Notes: generated by a model from the sequence alone, not told the origin. DNA of 64,000 bases from Duganella sp. 1411 (GCF_017833525.1 NZ_JAFICD010000001.1:2666001-2730000), one strand, 5' to 3'; counted from the stretch's first letter, positions 8,916-18,352 are shown. Program-made: numbers and translations.

Positions 8916-9394
8916 GATTGTGGCCCGCATTCCGGTTTCATCGACGCCATCGCCTCTTTCATCTCTTCCGGCGTCATGTCCTTGACGTGGGTGGCCAGCG
9001 ACCAGTGGTGGCCGAACGGGTCGATGACCTGGCCGTAGCGGTCGCCCCAAAACTGGTTTTCGACCGGCATCTTGACGGTGGCGCCGGCGGCCACCGCCTG
9101 CGCGAACACCTGGTCGACGTTCGGCACGTACACATGCAGCGTGACGGGGCTGCCGTTGAGCTTTTTGGGGCCGACGCTGCCATAGTCGGGGAACTCGTCG
9201 ACCAGCATCACGTTCGAGTCGCCGATGCGCACCATCGCGTGCATGATCTTGCCGTCCGGCGTCTGCATGCGGGCCGCCTCGACGGCGTTGAAGGCGCGTT
9301 TATAAAATTCGATGGCGGCAGCAGCGCCGTCGCAGACCAGGTGCGGGGTGACGGTGTGCATGTCCTTGGGGATGGCTTCTACTGGTGCGCTCAT
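8912..9394 (-). CDS. VOC-superfamily (glyoxalase/PhnB-like) protein
   Basis: A 160-residue vicinal-oxygen-chelate protein of the PhnB/glyoxalase-like type: HLVCDGAAAAIEFYKRAF at the start, a central GDSNVMLVDEFPDYG strand, and FWGDRYGQVIDPFGHHWSLA at the end. Such proteins bind a metal between paired beta-alpha-beta-beta-beta units; the substrate here is unknown. AAAGGAG precedes the ATG. It is the first gene of the ECF42 operon and lies directly behind the TGTCGA/CGTC promoter motif at 9449-9475. Confidence 0.9.
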   Translation of the reverse strand: MSAPVEAIPKDMHTVTPHLVCDGAAAAIEFYKRAFNAVEAARMQTPDGKIMHAMVRIGDSNVMLVDEFPDYGSVGPKKLNGSPVTLHVYVPNVDQVFAQAVAAGATVKMPVENQFWGDRYGQVIDPFGHHWSLATHVKDMTPEEMKEAMASMKPECGPQS

Positions 9395-9421
9395 GGTGAT
9401 CTCCTTTGTGTGGGTTGAACC

Positions 9422-9439
9422 GAGTGAGTCGTCTCACTC
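9422..9439. promoter_or_regulatory. Inverted repeat in the leader of the ECF42 operon
   Basis: GAGTGAG, TCGT, CTCACTC form a perfect 7-bp stem with a 4-nt loop between the predicted promoter and the VOC gene ribosome-binding site. It could be an operator just downstream of the transcription start, or a 5' leader hairpin. Confidence 0.4.
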
Positions 9440-9448
9440 TACCTCCAC

Positions 9449-9475
9449 GACGAAGCGGCACAAACAAAATCGACA
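9449..9475 (-). promoter_or_regulatory. Predicted ECF42-dependent promoter
   Basis: On the minus strand TGTCGA (9475-9470) and CGTC (9452-9449) are separated by 17 bases. From memory of published work, ECF42 promoters have TGTCGA at -35 and a CGA/TC-type -10. The position, about 55 bp before the VOC start codon, fits autoregulation of the sigma factor operon. Confidence 0.55.
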
Positions 9476-9482
9476 GCTTTTT

Positions 9483-10910
9483 TTAAATATTTTTGGATTT
9501 TTTAAACCACAGGAAAAAAGTGGTGCTCGCGCCCGGCACGCTGTCCACCCAGATTTTGCCATCATGCAATTCCATGATGGCGCGCACGATGGACAGGCCC
9601 AGCCCGGCCGAGTGGGCGTGGTCGGAGCGGGCCGGGTCGGCGCGGTAGTAACGGTCGAAGATATGGGGCAAGTGCTCGGCGGCGATCCCGGGACCGGTGT
9701 TGCTGACCGCCAATTCGACGCCGTCGGCCGTCGCCCGCGCCGACAAGCCCACCGCGCCGCCGGCCGGCGTGTGGCGGATCGCGTTCGACAGCAGGTTACC
9801 GACGGCGCGCTGCAACAGCACCGGGTCGAGTTCGGCCCGCAGCGGCGGCGCCGCCACCGTCAGCCGCACGCCGACGTCGTCGGCCAGGATCTCGAAATAG
9901 TCGTGGATGCGGCGCAACTCGGCCTCCAGGTCGACCGATTCGCGCCGCAGCGCCAGTTGGGCGTTGTCGACGCGCGCCAGGAACAGCGTGTTTTCGATCA
10001 TGCGCGCCAGGCGCTCGTACTCCTCGGAGTTGGAGACCAGCAAGGCCTGGTACTCCTGCGCCGTGCGCGGGCGCGACAGCGCCACCTGGGTTTCCACCAT
10101 CAAGGTGTTGACCGGCGTGCGCAGGTCGTGCGCCAGGTCGGCGGCAAAGCCGGACAGGCGCTGCACGCCATCCTCCAGGCGGTCGAGCATGGCGTTGAAG
10201 GCCTGGCCCAGCTCGCGCAGCTCGACCGGCGCGTCGTCCACCGACAGGCGCGTGTTCAGGCGGCTGGTGTTGATGTCGTTGGCCTTGCCGATGACCGAGC
10301 GCAGCCGGCGCATGCTGTGGCGCACGATCGCGTAGCCGAGCAAGGCCGCCAGGGTCGCGCCCACGCACAGGGCGACGAACAGGTCGACCGCGTAGTTGCG
10401 CATGATGCGCAGCCGGTCGGAGCGCTCGCGCGCCAGCGTGATGCGCACCGGCTGGCCGTCCGGGCCCACCAGCCCGTCGGCGCTGACCATGCGGCCGACG
10501 CCCACCGCCGGCGTCCAGTCGTGCACGTCGTCCAGGGTCGGCGCGCGCAGCGGCGGCACCCGCTCGACCTGCGGCAGCGGGCGCGACGTCAGCGAGGTGC
10601 GCAGCAGCGGCGCGCCGTCGGCGTCGCGCACGCTGAGCATGAAATCGTCGTGGCCGAACAGCGCGTCCGTCAGCGGACGGGGATTTTGCGCGATCGCCGC
10701 CGCCGACGGCAGCTCGGCCAGGATGCGGCGGATCTGCGTGACCTTGCCGATCAATTCGATATCGTCGCGCTGGGCCATCTGGCTGGCCAGGGTCTGGTAC
10801 AGGTAGGCGCCGACGGCCAGGAAGGTCGCCACCGCCACCGCCGACAGCAGCAGCGCCACCCGCAGCGTCAGCGACAGCGGACGGCGCCGGCGCGCGGCCG
10901 CCTCGCCCAT
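9483..10910 (-). CDS. Sensor histidine kinase, CusS-like
   Basis: A 475-residue inner-membrane kinase. Two membrane segments (about 16-36 and 174-197) bracket a roughly 137-residue periplasmic sensor domain; HAMP follows to about 250, then the dimerisation box DLAHDLRTPVN with phospho-accepting His261, an N-box (NLLSNAIRHTP), and G-boxes (NTGPGI, GLGLSIV). The arrangement matches heavy-metal sensor kinases (CusS/IrlS). The start codon ATG at 10910 overlaps the response-regulator stop by one base. No metal efflux genes lie nearby, so the signal is not established. Confidence 0.9.
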   Translation of the reverse strand: MGEAAARRRRPLSLTLRVALLLSAVAVATFLAVGAYLYQTLASQMAQRDDIELIGKVTQIRRILAELPSAAAIAQNPRPLTDALFGHDDFMLSVRDADGAPLLRTSLTSRPLPQVERVPPLRAPTLDDVHDWTPAVGVGRMVSADGLVGPDGQPVRITLARERSDRLRIMRNYAVDLFVALCVGATLAALLGYAIVRHSMRRLRSVIGKANDINTSRLNTRLSVDDAPVELRELGQAFNAMLDRLEDGVQRLSGFAADLAHDLRTPVNTLMVETQVALSRPRTAQEYQALLVSNSEEYERLARMIENTLFLARVDNAQLALRRESVDLEAELRRIHDYFEILADDVGVRLTVAAPPLRAELDPVLLQRAVGNLLSNAIRHTPAGGAVGLSARATADGVELAVSNTGPGIAAEHLPHIFDRYYRADPARSDHAHSAGLGLSIVRAIMELHDGKIWVDSVPGASTTFFLWFKKSKNI

Positions 10911-11590
10911 CAGGCGCGCTCCTCGACCAGGTAGCCGATGCCGCGCACCGTCTGGATCAGCTTGAGCGGATACGGGTCGTCGATCTTGGCGCGCAGCCGG
11001 CGGATCGCGACGTCGACCACGTTGGTGTCGGAATCGAAGTTCATGTCCCACACCATCGATGCGATCTGCGGGCGCGACAGCACCTCGCCCTGGCGCTTGG
11101 CCAGCAGGTGCAGCAGCGCGAACTCCTTGGCCGTCAGTTCGATGCGGCGGTCCTGGCGCGTCACGCGGCGGCGCGGCACGTCGATCTCCAGGTCGGCCAC
11201 GCGCACCACGTCGGCCTCGCGCACCGGGCCGCGCCGCATCAGGGTCTTGATGCGCGCCAGCAGCTCGGCAAAGGCGAACGGCTTGACCAGGTAATCGTCG
11301 GCGCCCAGCTCCAGCCCCTTGACGCGGTCGGCCACGTCGTCGCGCGCGGTCAGGAACAGCACCGGCGTCTGCTTGCGCTCGCGCAGTTTGGCGAGCACCG
11401 CCCAGCCGTCCATTTGCGGCAGCATCACGTCCAGCACGATCAGGTCGTGGTCGTGCGCCAGCGCCTGCGCCAAGCCGTCGGCGCCGTTGCGCGCCAGCTC
11501 GGCCGCGTAGCCCGCCTCGCGCAAGCCCTTGATCAGATAGTCGCCCGCTTTGGGCTCGTCTTCCACCACCAGTATTTTCATGATGCCCAT
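10910..11590 (-). CDS. OmpR-family response regulator, CusR/CopR-like
   Basis: A 226-residue regulator with a receiver domain (acidic pair E10/D11, phospho-acceptor D54 in [10 protein letters not shown] in DDYLVKPF) and a C-terminal winged-helix DNA-binding domain ending [34 protein letters not shown] is close to the heavy-metal regulator subgroup. An in-frame ATG three codons later (11581, MKILVVEDE) is the usual family start; neither start has an obvious Shine-Dalgarno sequence. It is the first gene of a two-gene operon with the kinase. Confidence 0.92.
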   Translation of the reverse strand: MGIMKILVVEDEPKAGDYLIKGLREAGYAAELARNGADGLAQALAHDHDLIVLDVMLPQMDGWAVLAKLRERKQTPVLFLTARDDVADRVKGLELGADDYLVKPFAFAELLARIKTLMRRGPVREADVVRVADLEIDVPRRRVTRQDRRIELTAKEFALLHLLAKRQGEVLSRPQIASMVWDMNFDSDTNVVDVAIRRLRAKIDDPYPLKLIQTVRGIGYLVEERA

Positions 11591-11670
11591 TGTCGGATGT
11601 TTGACGGCGGATGTGGATTACAAATCCGTCATTTACTGCACATGGCAAGGATACAGCATGCGCACACGGC

Positions 11671-12576
11671 TCAAGCCCCCGCCAGCGCGACGCCGTCCAG
11701 GCCCGGCGTGGCCGCGAACACCGCGGCGATATGGTCGATGAAGACCTCGGCGCGCAGCGGCAACAGGCGCGCCGCCGAATAGACGGCGTTGACCGGCGCC
11801 GGTGCGGTGGCATGCTCGGGCAGCACCGTCACCAGCGCGCCGTCGCGCAGCTGCCCGGCCACCATCCACATCGGCAGGTAGCCGATGCCCATGCCGTCCA
11901 GCGCGGCGTGGCGCACCGCCACCAGGCTGTTGACGCGCAGGCGTCCGCGCACGGCCACCTCGCCGTCCCTGAACGGCCAGGCGGCGCCGCCGCCCAACAG
12001 CGTGTAGAGGATGCACTCGTGCCGTGCCAAATCGGACGGTTGCAGCGGCGCGTCGTGCCGCGCCAGATACGCCGGGCTGGCGACGTACACGCGCTCCGAA
12101 CTGCCGACACGGCGGGCGCGCAGCGCGCTGTCCTTCAGCGCCCCGCCGCGTATCGCCACGTCGATGCCCTCGGCGACCAGGTCGACATACTCGTCGCCCA
12201 TGCGCAGCTCCACTTCGATGTCGGGATAGCGCGCCAGGAAGGCCGGCAAGGTGCCGAGGATGGTCTCCGTGCCCAGCGTCGGCGAACAGGCCACGCGCAG
12301 CAGGCCGCGCGGGTTGCGCTGCCCCAGCACGTCCGCCTCGGCCTGCGCGATCAGGTCGAGCGCCTGGCGCGCCTGGGCATAGTAGCGCTGCCCCTCGGGC
12401 GTGGGCACCAGCTGGCGCGTCGAGCGGTGCAGCAGCAGCGCGCCCAGGTCGGCCTCCAGCGAGGCGATATGCCGGCTGACGTTGGGCTGGCCGATGCCCA
12501 GCTCGCGCGCGACGGCGGAAAAGCTGCCCGTCTCGACCACCCGCACGAAACACCGCATCCATAGCAATTTATTCAT
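11671..12576 (-). CDS. LysR-family transcriptional regulator (controls adjacent SDR)
   Basis: A 301-residue LysR regulator: helix-turn-helix in residues 1-60 (FSAVARELGIGQPNVSRHIASLE), effector domain from about 90 to 290. The start MNKLLWMRCF at 12576 matches the usual family beginning; an upstream in-frame ATG at 12606 would place ten extra residues across the operator. It is divergent from the SDR gene with a 136-bp gap containing a perfect T-N11-A inverted repeat, a classic LysR/target layout. Confidence 0.92.
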   Translation of the reverse strand: MNKLLWMRCFVRVVETGSFSAVARELGIGQPNVSRHIASLEADLGALLLHRSTRQLVPTPEGQRYYAQARQALDLIAQAEADVLGQRNPRGLLRVACSPTLGTETILGTLPAFLARYPDIEVELRMGDEYVDLVAEGIDVAIRGGALKDSALRARRVGSSERVYVASPAYLARHDAPLQPSDLARHECILYTLLGGGAAWPFRDGEVAVRGRLRVNSLVAVRHAALDGMGIGYLPMWMVAGQLRDGALVTVLPEHATAPAPVNAVYSAARLLPLRAEVFIDHIAAVFAATPGLDGVALAGA

Positions 12577-12597
12577 TCCAAGACTCGCACATGAAGG

Positions 12598-12618
12598 TTT
12601 ATGCAATTAAAGCATAAA
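12598..12618. promoter_or_regulatory. LysR-type operator between divergent lysR and SDR genes
   Basis: TTTATGC, AATTAAA, GCATAAA form a perfect 7+7 bp inverted repeat with a 7-base spacer in the only AT-rich stretch of the gap. It lies 22 bp upstream of the LysR start and about 95 bp upstream of the SDR start, in keeping with autorepression and activation of the neighbour. Confidence 0.6.
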
Positions 12619-12712
12619 TCATATGCGCCGCGCCTGTCTTATCGCGGCGGCGGTCCGGGCGCACACTGGATTCCGTCGTCTTTTAACGAAATCAATCGCA
12701 AAGGAAAACATC

Positions 12713-13468
12713 ATGTCTCAGAAACTCGCAGGAAAAATCGCCGTCGTCACCGGTGGCACCAGCGGCATCGGCCTGGCCGTCGCCAAGCGCTTCGCCAACG
12801 AGGGCGCGCACGTCTACGTCACCGGCCGCCGCCAGCCCGAGCTGGACGCGGCGGTGGACGCCATCGGCGCCGCCGCCAGCGGCGTGCGGGTCGACTCGGC
12901 CGACCCGGCGCAACTGGCGGCGCTGTTCGAGCGCGTCAAGGCCGAACACGGCCGGGTCGACGTGCTGGTGGCCAACGCCGGCGGCGGCTCGCTGCTGCCG
13001 CTGGGCCAGATCACCGAAGCGCACTTCGACGATACCTTCAACCGCAACGTCAAGGGCACCTTGTTCACGGTGCAGGCCGCGCTGCCGCTGCTGGGCGCCG
13101 GTGCGTCGGTGATCCTGACCGGCTCGACGGCGGCCAGCGGCGGCACCGAGGCGTTCAGCGTCTACGCCGCGTCGAAGGCGGCGGTGCGCGCCTTCGCCCG
13201 CAACTGGATACTCGACCTGAAGGGACGCGGCATCCGCGTCAACACCATCAGCCCCGGCCCGATCCGCACGCCCGGCCTGGTGGAGCTGGCCGGCCCGGAC
13301 GCCGACAAGCAGCAGGGCCTGCTCGACTTCTTCGCCACGCAGATCCCGATGGGGCGCGTGGGCGAGCCCGACGAGATCGCCAAGGCGGCCGTGTTCCTGG
13401 CCTCCGACGACGCCAGTTTCGTCAACGGCATCGAGCTGTTCGTCGACGGCGGCCTGCAGCAGATCTGA
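12713..13468 (+). CDS. SDR-family NAD(P)-dependent oxidoreductase
   Basis: A 251-residue classical short-chain dehydrogenase/reductase. The Rossmann nucleotide-binding motif is VTGGTSGIGLAVAKRF, NAGG follows, and the catalytic residues are in GSTAASGG (Ser) and SVYAASKAAVRAF (Tyr-x3-Lys). The RVNTISPGPIRTPG segment and the C-terminal GIELFVDGGLQQI are typical of 3-oxoacyl-ACP-reductase-like SDRs. AAGGAA precedes the ATG. The substrate is unknown; regulation by the divergent LysR protein is likely. Confidence 0.93.
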   Translation: MSQKLAGKIAVVTGGTSGIGLAVAKRFANEGAHVYVTGRRQPELDAAVDAIGAAASGVRVDSADPAQLAALFERVKAEHGRVDVLVANAGGGSLLPLGQITEAHFDDTFNRNVKGTLFTVQAALPLLGAGASVILTGSTAASGGTEAFSVYAASKAAVRAFARNWILDLKGRGIRVNTISPGPIRTPGLVELAGPDADKQQGLLDFFATQIPMGRVGEPDEIAKAAVFLASDDASFVNGIELFVDGGLQQI

Positions 13469-13486
13469 GCGGCGGCGGGCCGCGCC

Positions 13487-16402
13487 TCAGCCCTCGAGCG
13501 GCCGCGGCTCGCCCAGCAGGTAGCCCTGCGCGTAGTCGACGCCGATCTCGGCCAGCTTGGCCAGGGTGTCGGCGTCGTTGACGAATTCGGCGATCGTGCG
13601 GCGCCCCATGATGTGGCTGATGTCGTTGGTGAAGCGCACCATCTCGAAATCGACCGTGCTGCTGGTCATCATCTGGATGAACGAGCCGTCGATCTTGACG
13701 TAGTTGACCGGCAGCTGCTTCAGGTAGGCGAACGAGGCCATGCCGGTGCCGAAGTCGTCCAGCGCGAAGCGGCAGCCCAGCCGCTGCAGCGCCAGCACGA
13801 ACGACAGCGTGTTCTGCAGGTTGGCGAAGGCGCCGGTCTCGGTGATCTCGAAGCACAGCTTGTCGGCCGGCACCGACATCGCCTCGATGCGGCCGACCGC
13901 GTACTGCTTGAAGCCGGGATCGGCCAGCGCGCGCTGCGACAGGTTGATGGTGCACAGCTCGAGCTCGGCGACGTGGCCGGGATGGCCCTCCAGCCACGCC
14001 AGGCTGCGGTCGAGCACCCAGCGGTCGACCTCCTGCATGATGTCGTAGCGCTCGGCGGCCGGCAGGAAGCTGGTCGGCCCCACCGGGCCGGCGGCGCCGT
14101 CCTTCATGCGCAGCAAGATCTCGTAGTGCAGGCCGCCGCCGCCGGCGCCGAGCGCGCGGATCGGCTGGTGGTACAACTGCAGGTCGTCGTTGCGGAAGGC
14201 GTCGCCGAGCCGCTTGAACCAATACATGTCGTTACGCCGCTGCGCCATCTCGGCGCCGCCGCCCAGTTGCAGGAACACCCGGTTGCGCCCGCTCTCCTTG
14301 GCGATGTAGCAGGCGTGGTCGGCCTGGCGCAGCGCCTCCTCCATCGTCGTGGTGCTGCCGTCGAGCGGCGTCAGGCCGATGCTCACGCCCAGCCGGAACA
14401 CCTGGTTCTTGCAGATGTAGCGGAAGTTGCGCGTGGTCTCGAGCAGTTTGTCGGCCACCACCCTGGCCTCCTGCACCGTGCAGTGCTCGACGATGAGCGC
14501 GAACTCGTCGCCGCCGATGCGCGCCAGCGTGTCGCGCTCGCGCACGTGGGCGCCGTAGGCCACCGACAGCTGGCGCAGCAGGTCGTCGCCGGCGCCGTGG
14601 CCGCAGGTGTCGTTGACGATCTTAAACTGGTCCAGGTCCAGGTACAGCAGCGCGCTGTTGCTGGCGCCGGGCTGGCCGGTGCGGTCGAGCGCGCGCTGCA
14701 GCCGGGCGCCGAACTCGCGCCGGTTCACCAGCCCGGTCAGCACGTCGTGGCTGGCCTGGTAGCTCAGGTTCTTGAGCAGCCCGCGCGACTCGGTGACGTC
14801 GTTGAGCACCAGCACGGCGCCGCTGCTGCGGTTGTCGGGCAGTTGCAGCGGCGTGGCCGCGTATTCGATCGTATGGCGGCCGCCGCTGCGCGAGTGCAGC
14901 ACCGCCGGCGCGGCCGACGTCACGGTGCGGTTCTCGCGCATGCAGCGCAGCACCGGGTCGCAGCCCGCCGCCGGGGCCGGCTCGGAGGCCTCGGCCGCCG
15001 GCTCCGCCCGCAGCCGCAGCACCTCGTCGAGCGGCACGCCGAACGCCTGCCGCTCGCTCCAGCCGGTGAGCCGTTCGGCGGCCGTGTTCATGCTGTCGAC
15101 GCGGCCGTCGAGGCCGGTGGTGATGACGCCGTTGCTGATCGCGCGCAAGGTCACCTCGGCGCGCTCCTTCTCGGCCCGCAGCGATTCCTGCGCGCGCTTC
15201 AAGTCATCGATGTCGTTGGCCACCGCGACGGCCAGCCGGTGCTGGTCGCCGTCGGCCAGCACCGGCGTGGCGCCGATGCGGAAATAGCGCGGCGCCGCGC
15301 CCGGCCGGTGGAACACCAGTTCGCGCGCCGGCACCGGCTCGCCCGTGATGATGGCCTGCGCCAGCGGAAACTCATGCGCCAGCAGGCGCCGGCCGTCCGG
15401 GTCGCGCAGGTCGACGCGGACGTAGTCGTGGTAGGTGGCCAGCTCGTCGAGCGGGGCGCCGAAGATGCGCCGGGCCTTGCGGTTTTGGTACAGCATTTTG
15501 CCCGACGGCACCTGCGCCACGAACACGCCGGACGGCATCTGGTCGATGATGGCGCGAAAGCGCAGGCGCATCAGTTGCAGCTCGTTGAGCAGGCGCTCGC
15601 GTTCCTCGGCCAGCAGGCGCATATCGTGGATGTCGACGCACACGCCGCTCAGCTCGCTTTGACCCTCGGCCGGGCGGGTCCAGTCGGCGCGCACGAAGAA
15701 CCAGCGGCAGCTGCCGTCCTGGCGGCACAGCCGCAGCTCCAGCGCCAGCGGCTGCGCCGGCACGGCCGTCAGCGTGGCGCGCAGCCTGGCGCACACGGCC
15801 GGCACGTCGCGCCGATCGACCAGCGCGCGCCAGTCGCTGGCGTCGGGCGCGGCGCCGTTGCCGTCGTAGCCGAGCAATTGCTTGAGCGCGGGCGACAACG
15901 CCAGCCGGCGGCCGGCGACGTCCCATTTCCACGTGCCGGCGTTGGCGGCGGTCATGATGCGGCGGTTCTCCTCCTTTTCGTCCAGGCATTGTTCGAGCAG
16001 CTTGTGCCGCGTCAAGTCCATCGTCACCTTGGAAAAGCCGACCAGTTGGCCGTGCTCGTCGCGCAGCCCCGTCAGCGCGATGTGCGCCCAGAACAGGCTG
16101 CCGTCTTTTTTGCGGCGCCAGGTTTCCTCGCTGTAGAAGCCGTGCTTGGCGGCCTCGCCCAGATTGTGGTCGGCCCAGCCGCGCGCCCGGTCCTCCTCGC
16201 GGTACAGCAGCGACAGGTGCTGGCCGACCACCTCGTCGGCGCGGTAGCCCTTCATGACCTGGGCCGCGCGGTTCCAGCTGGTGATGACGCCGCGCGGGTC
16301 CATCAGGAAGATCGCGCATTCCTTGATCTCCTCGACCATCAGGCAGAACATCTCGGCGGCCTGGTGCGGCAGCGGTATCGATGGTTTGAAAGACGGCGGC
16401 AT
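13487..16402 (-). CDS. Four-PAS GGDEF-EAL c-di-GMP signalling protein
   Basis: A 971-residue soluble protein predicted to make and/or degrade cyclic di-GMP. Successive PAS/PAC modules occupy roughly 15-135, 145-270, 290-400 and 405-530, followed by a GGDEF domain (540-700; active-site RIGGDEFAL intact) and an EAL domain (715-965). The EAL signature reads EIL but metal-binding Glu, INLS, EITET, DDFGTG, VKIDG and AEFV motifs are kept, so phosphodiesterase activity remains plausible. There are no membrane segments, so PAS domains probably sense cytoplasmic signals or redox state. It faces the SDR gene end-to-end with an 18-bp gap. Confidence 0.92.
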   Translation of the reverse strand: MPPSFKPSIPLPHQAAEMFCLMVEEIKECAIFLMDPRGVITSWNRAAQVMKGYRADEVVGQHLSLLYREEDRARGWADHNLGEAAKHGFYSEETWRRKKDGSLFWAHIALTGLRDEHGQLVGFSKVTMDLTRHKLLEQCLDEKEENRRIMTAANAGTWKWDVAGRRLALSPALKQLLGYDGNGAAPDASDWRALVDRRDVPAVCARLRATLTAVPAQPLALELRLCRQDGSCRWFFVRADWTRPAEGQSELSGVCVDIHDMRLLAEERERLLNELQLMRLRFRAIIDQMPSGVFVAQVPSGKMLYQNRKARRIFGAPLDELATYHDYVRVDLRDPDGRRLLAHEFPLAQAIITGEPVPARELVFHRPGAAPRYFRIGATPVLADGDQHRLAVAVANDIDDLKRAQESLRAEKERAEVTLRAISNGVITTGLDGRVDSMNTAAERLTGWSERQAFGVPLDEVLRLRAEPAAEASEPAPAAGCDPVLRCMRENRTVTSAAPAVLHSRSGGRHTIEYAATPLQLPDNRSSGAVLVLNDVTESRGLLKNLSYQASHDVLTGLVNRREFGARLQRALDRTGQPGASNSALLYLDLDQFKIVNDTCGHGAGDDLLRQLSVAYGAHVRERDTLARIGGDEFALIVEHCTVQEARVVADKLLETTRNFRYICKNQVFRLGVSIGLTPLDGSTTTMEEALRQADHACYIAKESGRNRVFLQLGGGAEMAQRRNDMYWFKRLGDAFRNDDLQLYHQPIRALGAGGGGLHYEILLRMKDGAAGPVGPTSFLPAAERYDIMQEVDRWVLDRSLAWLEGHPGHVAELELCTINLSQRALADPGFKQYAVGRIEAMSVPADKLCFEITETGAFANLQNTLSFVLALQRLGCRFALDDFGTGMASFAYLKQLPVNYVKIDGSFIQMMTSSTVDFEMVRFTNDISHIMGRRTIAEFVNDADTLAKLAEIGVDYAQGYLLGEPRPLEG

Positions 16403-16537
16403 GGCTGGTCAACCGGATCGTGCGGCGCGACAAAATAAAGCCTATTTTGCCGGATTTTCGCCGCGCCGTTTGGCCGCGTTTCTACCGTATCACCCTTTTT
16501 TGACGGGGCAATACGGTAGCGTCGACCGCCCTCCCGC

Positions 16538-18352
16538 TCAGCGCGCCGACGCCAGCCTGCGCAGCACCGCGATCAAGCGGTCGATCTCGTCGAAGGTGTT
16601 GTAGAAAGCCAACGATGGCCGCACCGTCGTCTCCACGCCGAAGCGGCGCAGGATGGGCTGGGCGCAATGGTGGCCGGTGCGCACGGCGATGCCCTCGTCG
16701 TTGAGCGCGTGGCCGACCTCTTCCGTCGTGTAGCCGGCCAGCACGAACGACATCACGCTGGCCTTGTCGGCGGCGGTGCCGATCAGGCGCACGCCCCGGA
16801 TCGCGCCCAGCTCGCGCATGCCGTACACCAGCAGGTCGTGCTCGTAGCGGGCGATGTTCTCGATGCCGACGCGCGTCACGTAATCGATCGCCGCGCCCAG
16901 GCCGACGGCGTCGGCGATGTTGCCGGTGCCCGCCTCGAACTTGTTGGGGATCGGCTGGAACACGGTTTTCTCGAACGTCACGTCGGCGATCATATTGCCG
17001 CCGCCCTGCCACGGCGGCATGTCCTCGAGCACCTCGCGCTTGCCCCACAAGACGCCGATGCCGGTCGGGCCGAACAGCTTGTGGCCGGAGAAGACGAAGA
17101 AGTCGGCGCCGATGTCCTGCACGTCGATGCGCATGTGCGAGACCGATTGGGCGCCGTCGACCAGGGTGCGGGCGCCGGCGCGCTTGGCGAGCTCGACGAT
17201 TTCCTTGACCGGCGTGACGGTGCCCAGCGCGTTCGACACCTGGGTGACGGCGACGATTTTGGTGCGCTCGTTGAGCAGCTTGCGGTACTCGTCGAGCAGT
17301 ACCTGGCCGGAGTCGTCGACCGGGATCACGCGCAGCTTGGCGCCCTTGGCGGCGGCCAGCTGCTGCCACGGCACGATGTTGGCGTGGTGCTCCAGCTGAG
17401 AGACGATGATCTCGTCGCCCTCGCCCACGTGCTGCCCGCCCCAGCTCTTGGCCACCAGGTTGATCGCCTCGGTGGTGCCGCGCACGAAAATGACCTCGTT
17501 GACGTCGGGCGCGTTGAGGAAGCGCCGCACGCGCTCGCGCGCGCCCTCGTAGGCGTCGGTCGCGCGCGCGGCCAGCTCGTGCGCCGCGCGGTGGATGTTG
17601 GAGTTCTCGTGCGCGTAGAAATACGCGATGCGGTCGATCACCGACTGCGGCTTGTGGGTGGTGGCGGCGTTGTCGAACCACACCAGCTGGCGGCCGTTGA
17701 CCTTCTCTTGCAGGATGGGAAAGTCGCGCCGCACCGCGTGCACGTCGAACGGCGGATGGCGGTCGCCGCCGGCCAGCGGCACGGTGCCGTGCGGCGCCGG
17801 CTTGGCCGGGGTCACGTAGCCGCCTGGCAGCACCACCGCATCGACGAAATAATACTGCGGTGCCGACGGCGCGGCAGGCGCGGACGCGCCCGGCAAGCCG
17901 GTGGCGGCGGGCGCCAGCGACGGCTGGGCCACCAGCGGTGGCGCCGGCCACGATGCATCCTGTGGCGGCCGCTGCGGCGCGGGCGCGGCGGCGCCGGCCG
18001 GCTGGCCGTAGCGCTCGCCCAGGAAGTAGTACGACGACGCCTCGGCCGGCGGCTGCGCGCCGGCGGCCGCTTGCGGCACGCCGAGCACGGCGCCGCCGTT
18101 GCGCGGCTCGTAGGCGGACATCGCGCCGAACGCCTTGTCGGGCACGCCGTTGCCGGCCTGCGCGGCCGGCAGCAGCGCCGGCGCGCGGTTACCCAGCGAC
18201 AGCACCTGGGTCGGCGACGCCGGGATCAGGTTGGTGCCGGGAATCTGGCCTTGCGGGATCGGCGTGCCGGGCACGCTGGGACCGAAGCCGGCCGGGCTGA
18301 CCAGGGGCGAACCGGGCGGCGCGATGTTGGCCGGCGCCTGCACGCCCGGCAC
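16538..18352 (-). CDS. Encapsulin-cargo cysteine desulfurase (SufS-like, family 2A)
   Basis: PLP-dependent cysteine desulfurase packaged inside the encapsulin made by the gene just upstream. Residues about 202-604 form the SufS-like enzyme: PLP lysine K425 in FSGHKLFGPTG and catalytic cysteine C563 in RTGHHCAQP. Residues 1-200 are a disordered Pro/Ala/Gly-rich extension with short motifs SYYFLGERYG (107-116) and QYYFVDAVVLPGGYV (166-180), as in cargo enzymes of family 2A compartments. The GTG at 18352 is the first usable in-frame start but has no ribosome-binding site, and conserved-looking coding sequence continues upstream to 18503 in two frames, so the 5' end is probably frameshifted (see 18353-18503). 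Confidence 0.9.
   Translation of the reverse strand: MPGVQAPANIAPPGSPLVSPAGFGPSVPGTPIPQGQIPGTNLIPASPTQVLSLGNRAPALLPAAQAGNGVPDKAFGAMSAYEPRNGGAVLGVPQAAAGAQPPAEASSYYFLGERYGQPAGAAAPAPQRPPQDASWPAPPLVAQPSLAPAATGLPGASAPAAPSAPQYYFVDAVVLPGGYVTPAKPAPHGTVPLAGGDRHPPFDVHAVRRDFPILQEKVNGRQLVWFDNAATTHKPQSVIDRIAYFYAHENSNIHRAAHELAARATDAYEGARERVRRFLNAPDVNEVIFVRGTTEAINLVAKSWGGQHVGEGDEIIVSQLEHHANIVPWQQLAAAKGAKLRVIPVDDSGQVLLDEYRKLLNERTKIVAVTQVSNALGTVTPVKEIVELAKRAGARTLVDGAQSVSHMRIDVQDIGADFFVFSGHKLFGPTGIGVLWGKREVLEDMPPWQGGGNMIADVTFEKTVFQPIPNKFEAGTGNIADAVGLGAAIDYVTRVGIENIARYEHDLLVYGMRELGAIRGVRLIGTAADKASVMSFVLAGYTTEEVGHALNDEGIAVRTGHHCAQPILRRFGVETTVRPSLAFYNTFDEIDRLIAVLRRLASAR

Noticed and set aside
9483..11813. Apparent regulator-kinase fusion of 776 residues
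   Set aside because: The upstream part is a frame-shifted shadow of the response regulator; the kinase has its own start overlapping the regulator stop.
13613..16438. Plus-strand open frame of about 940 codons
   Set aside because: Antisense shadow of the GGDEF-EAL gene.
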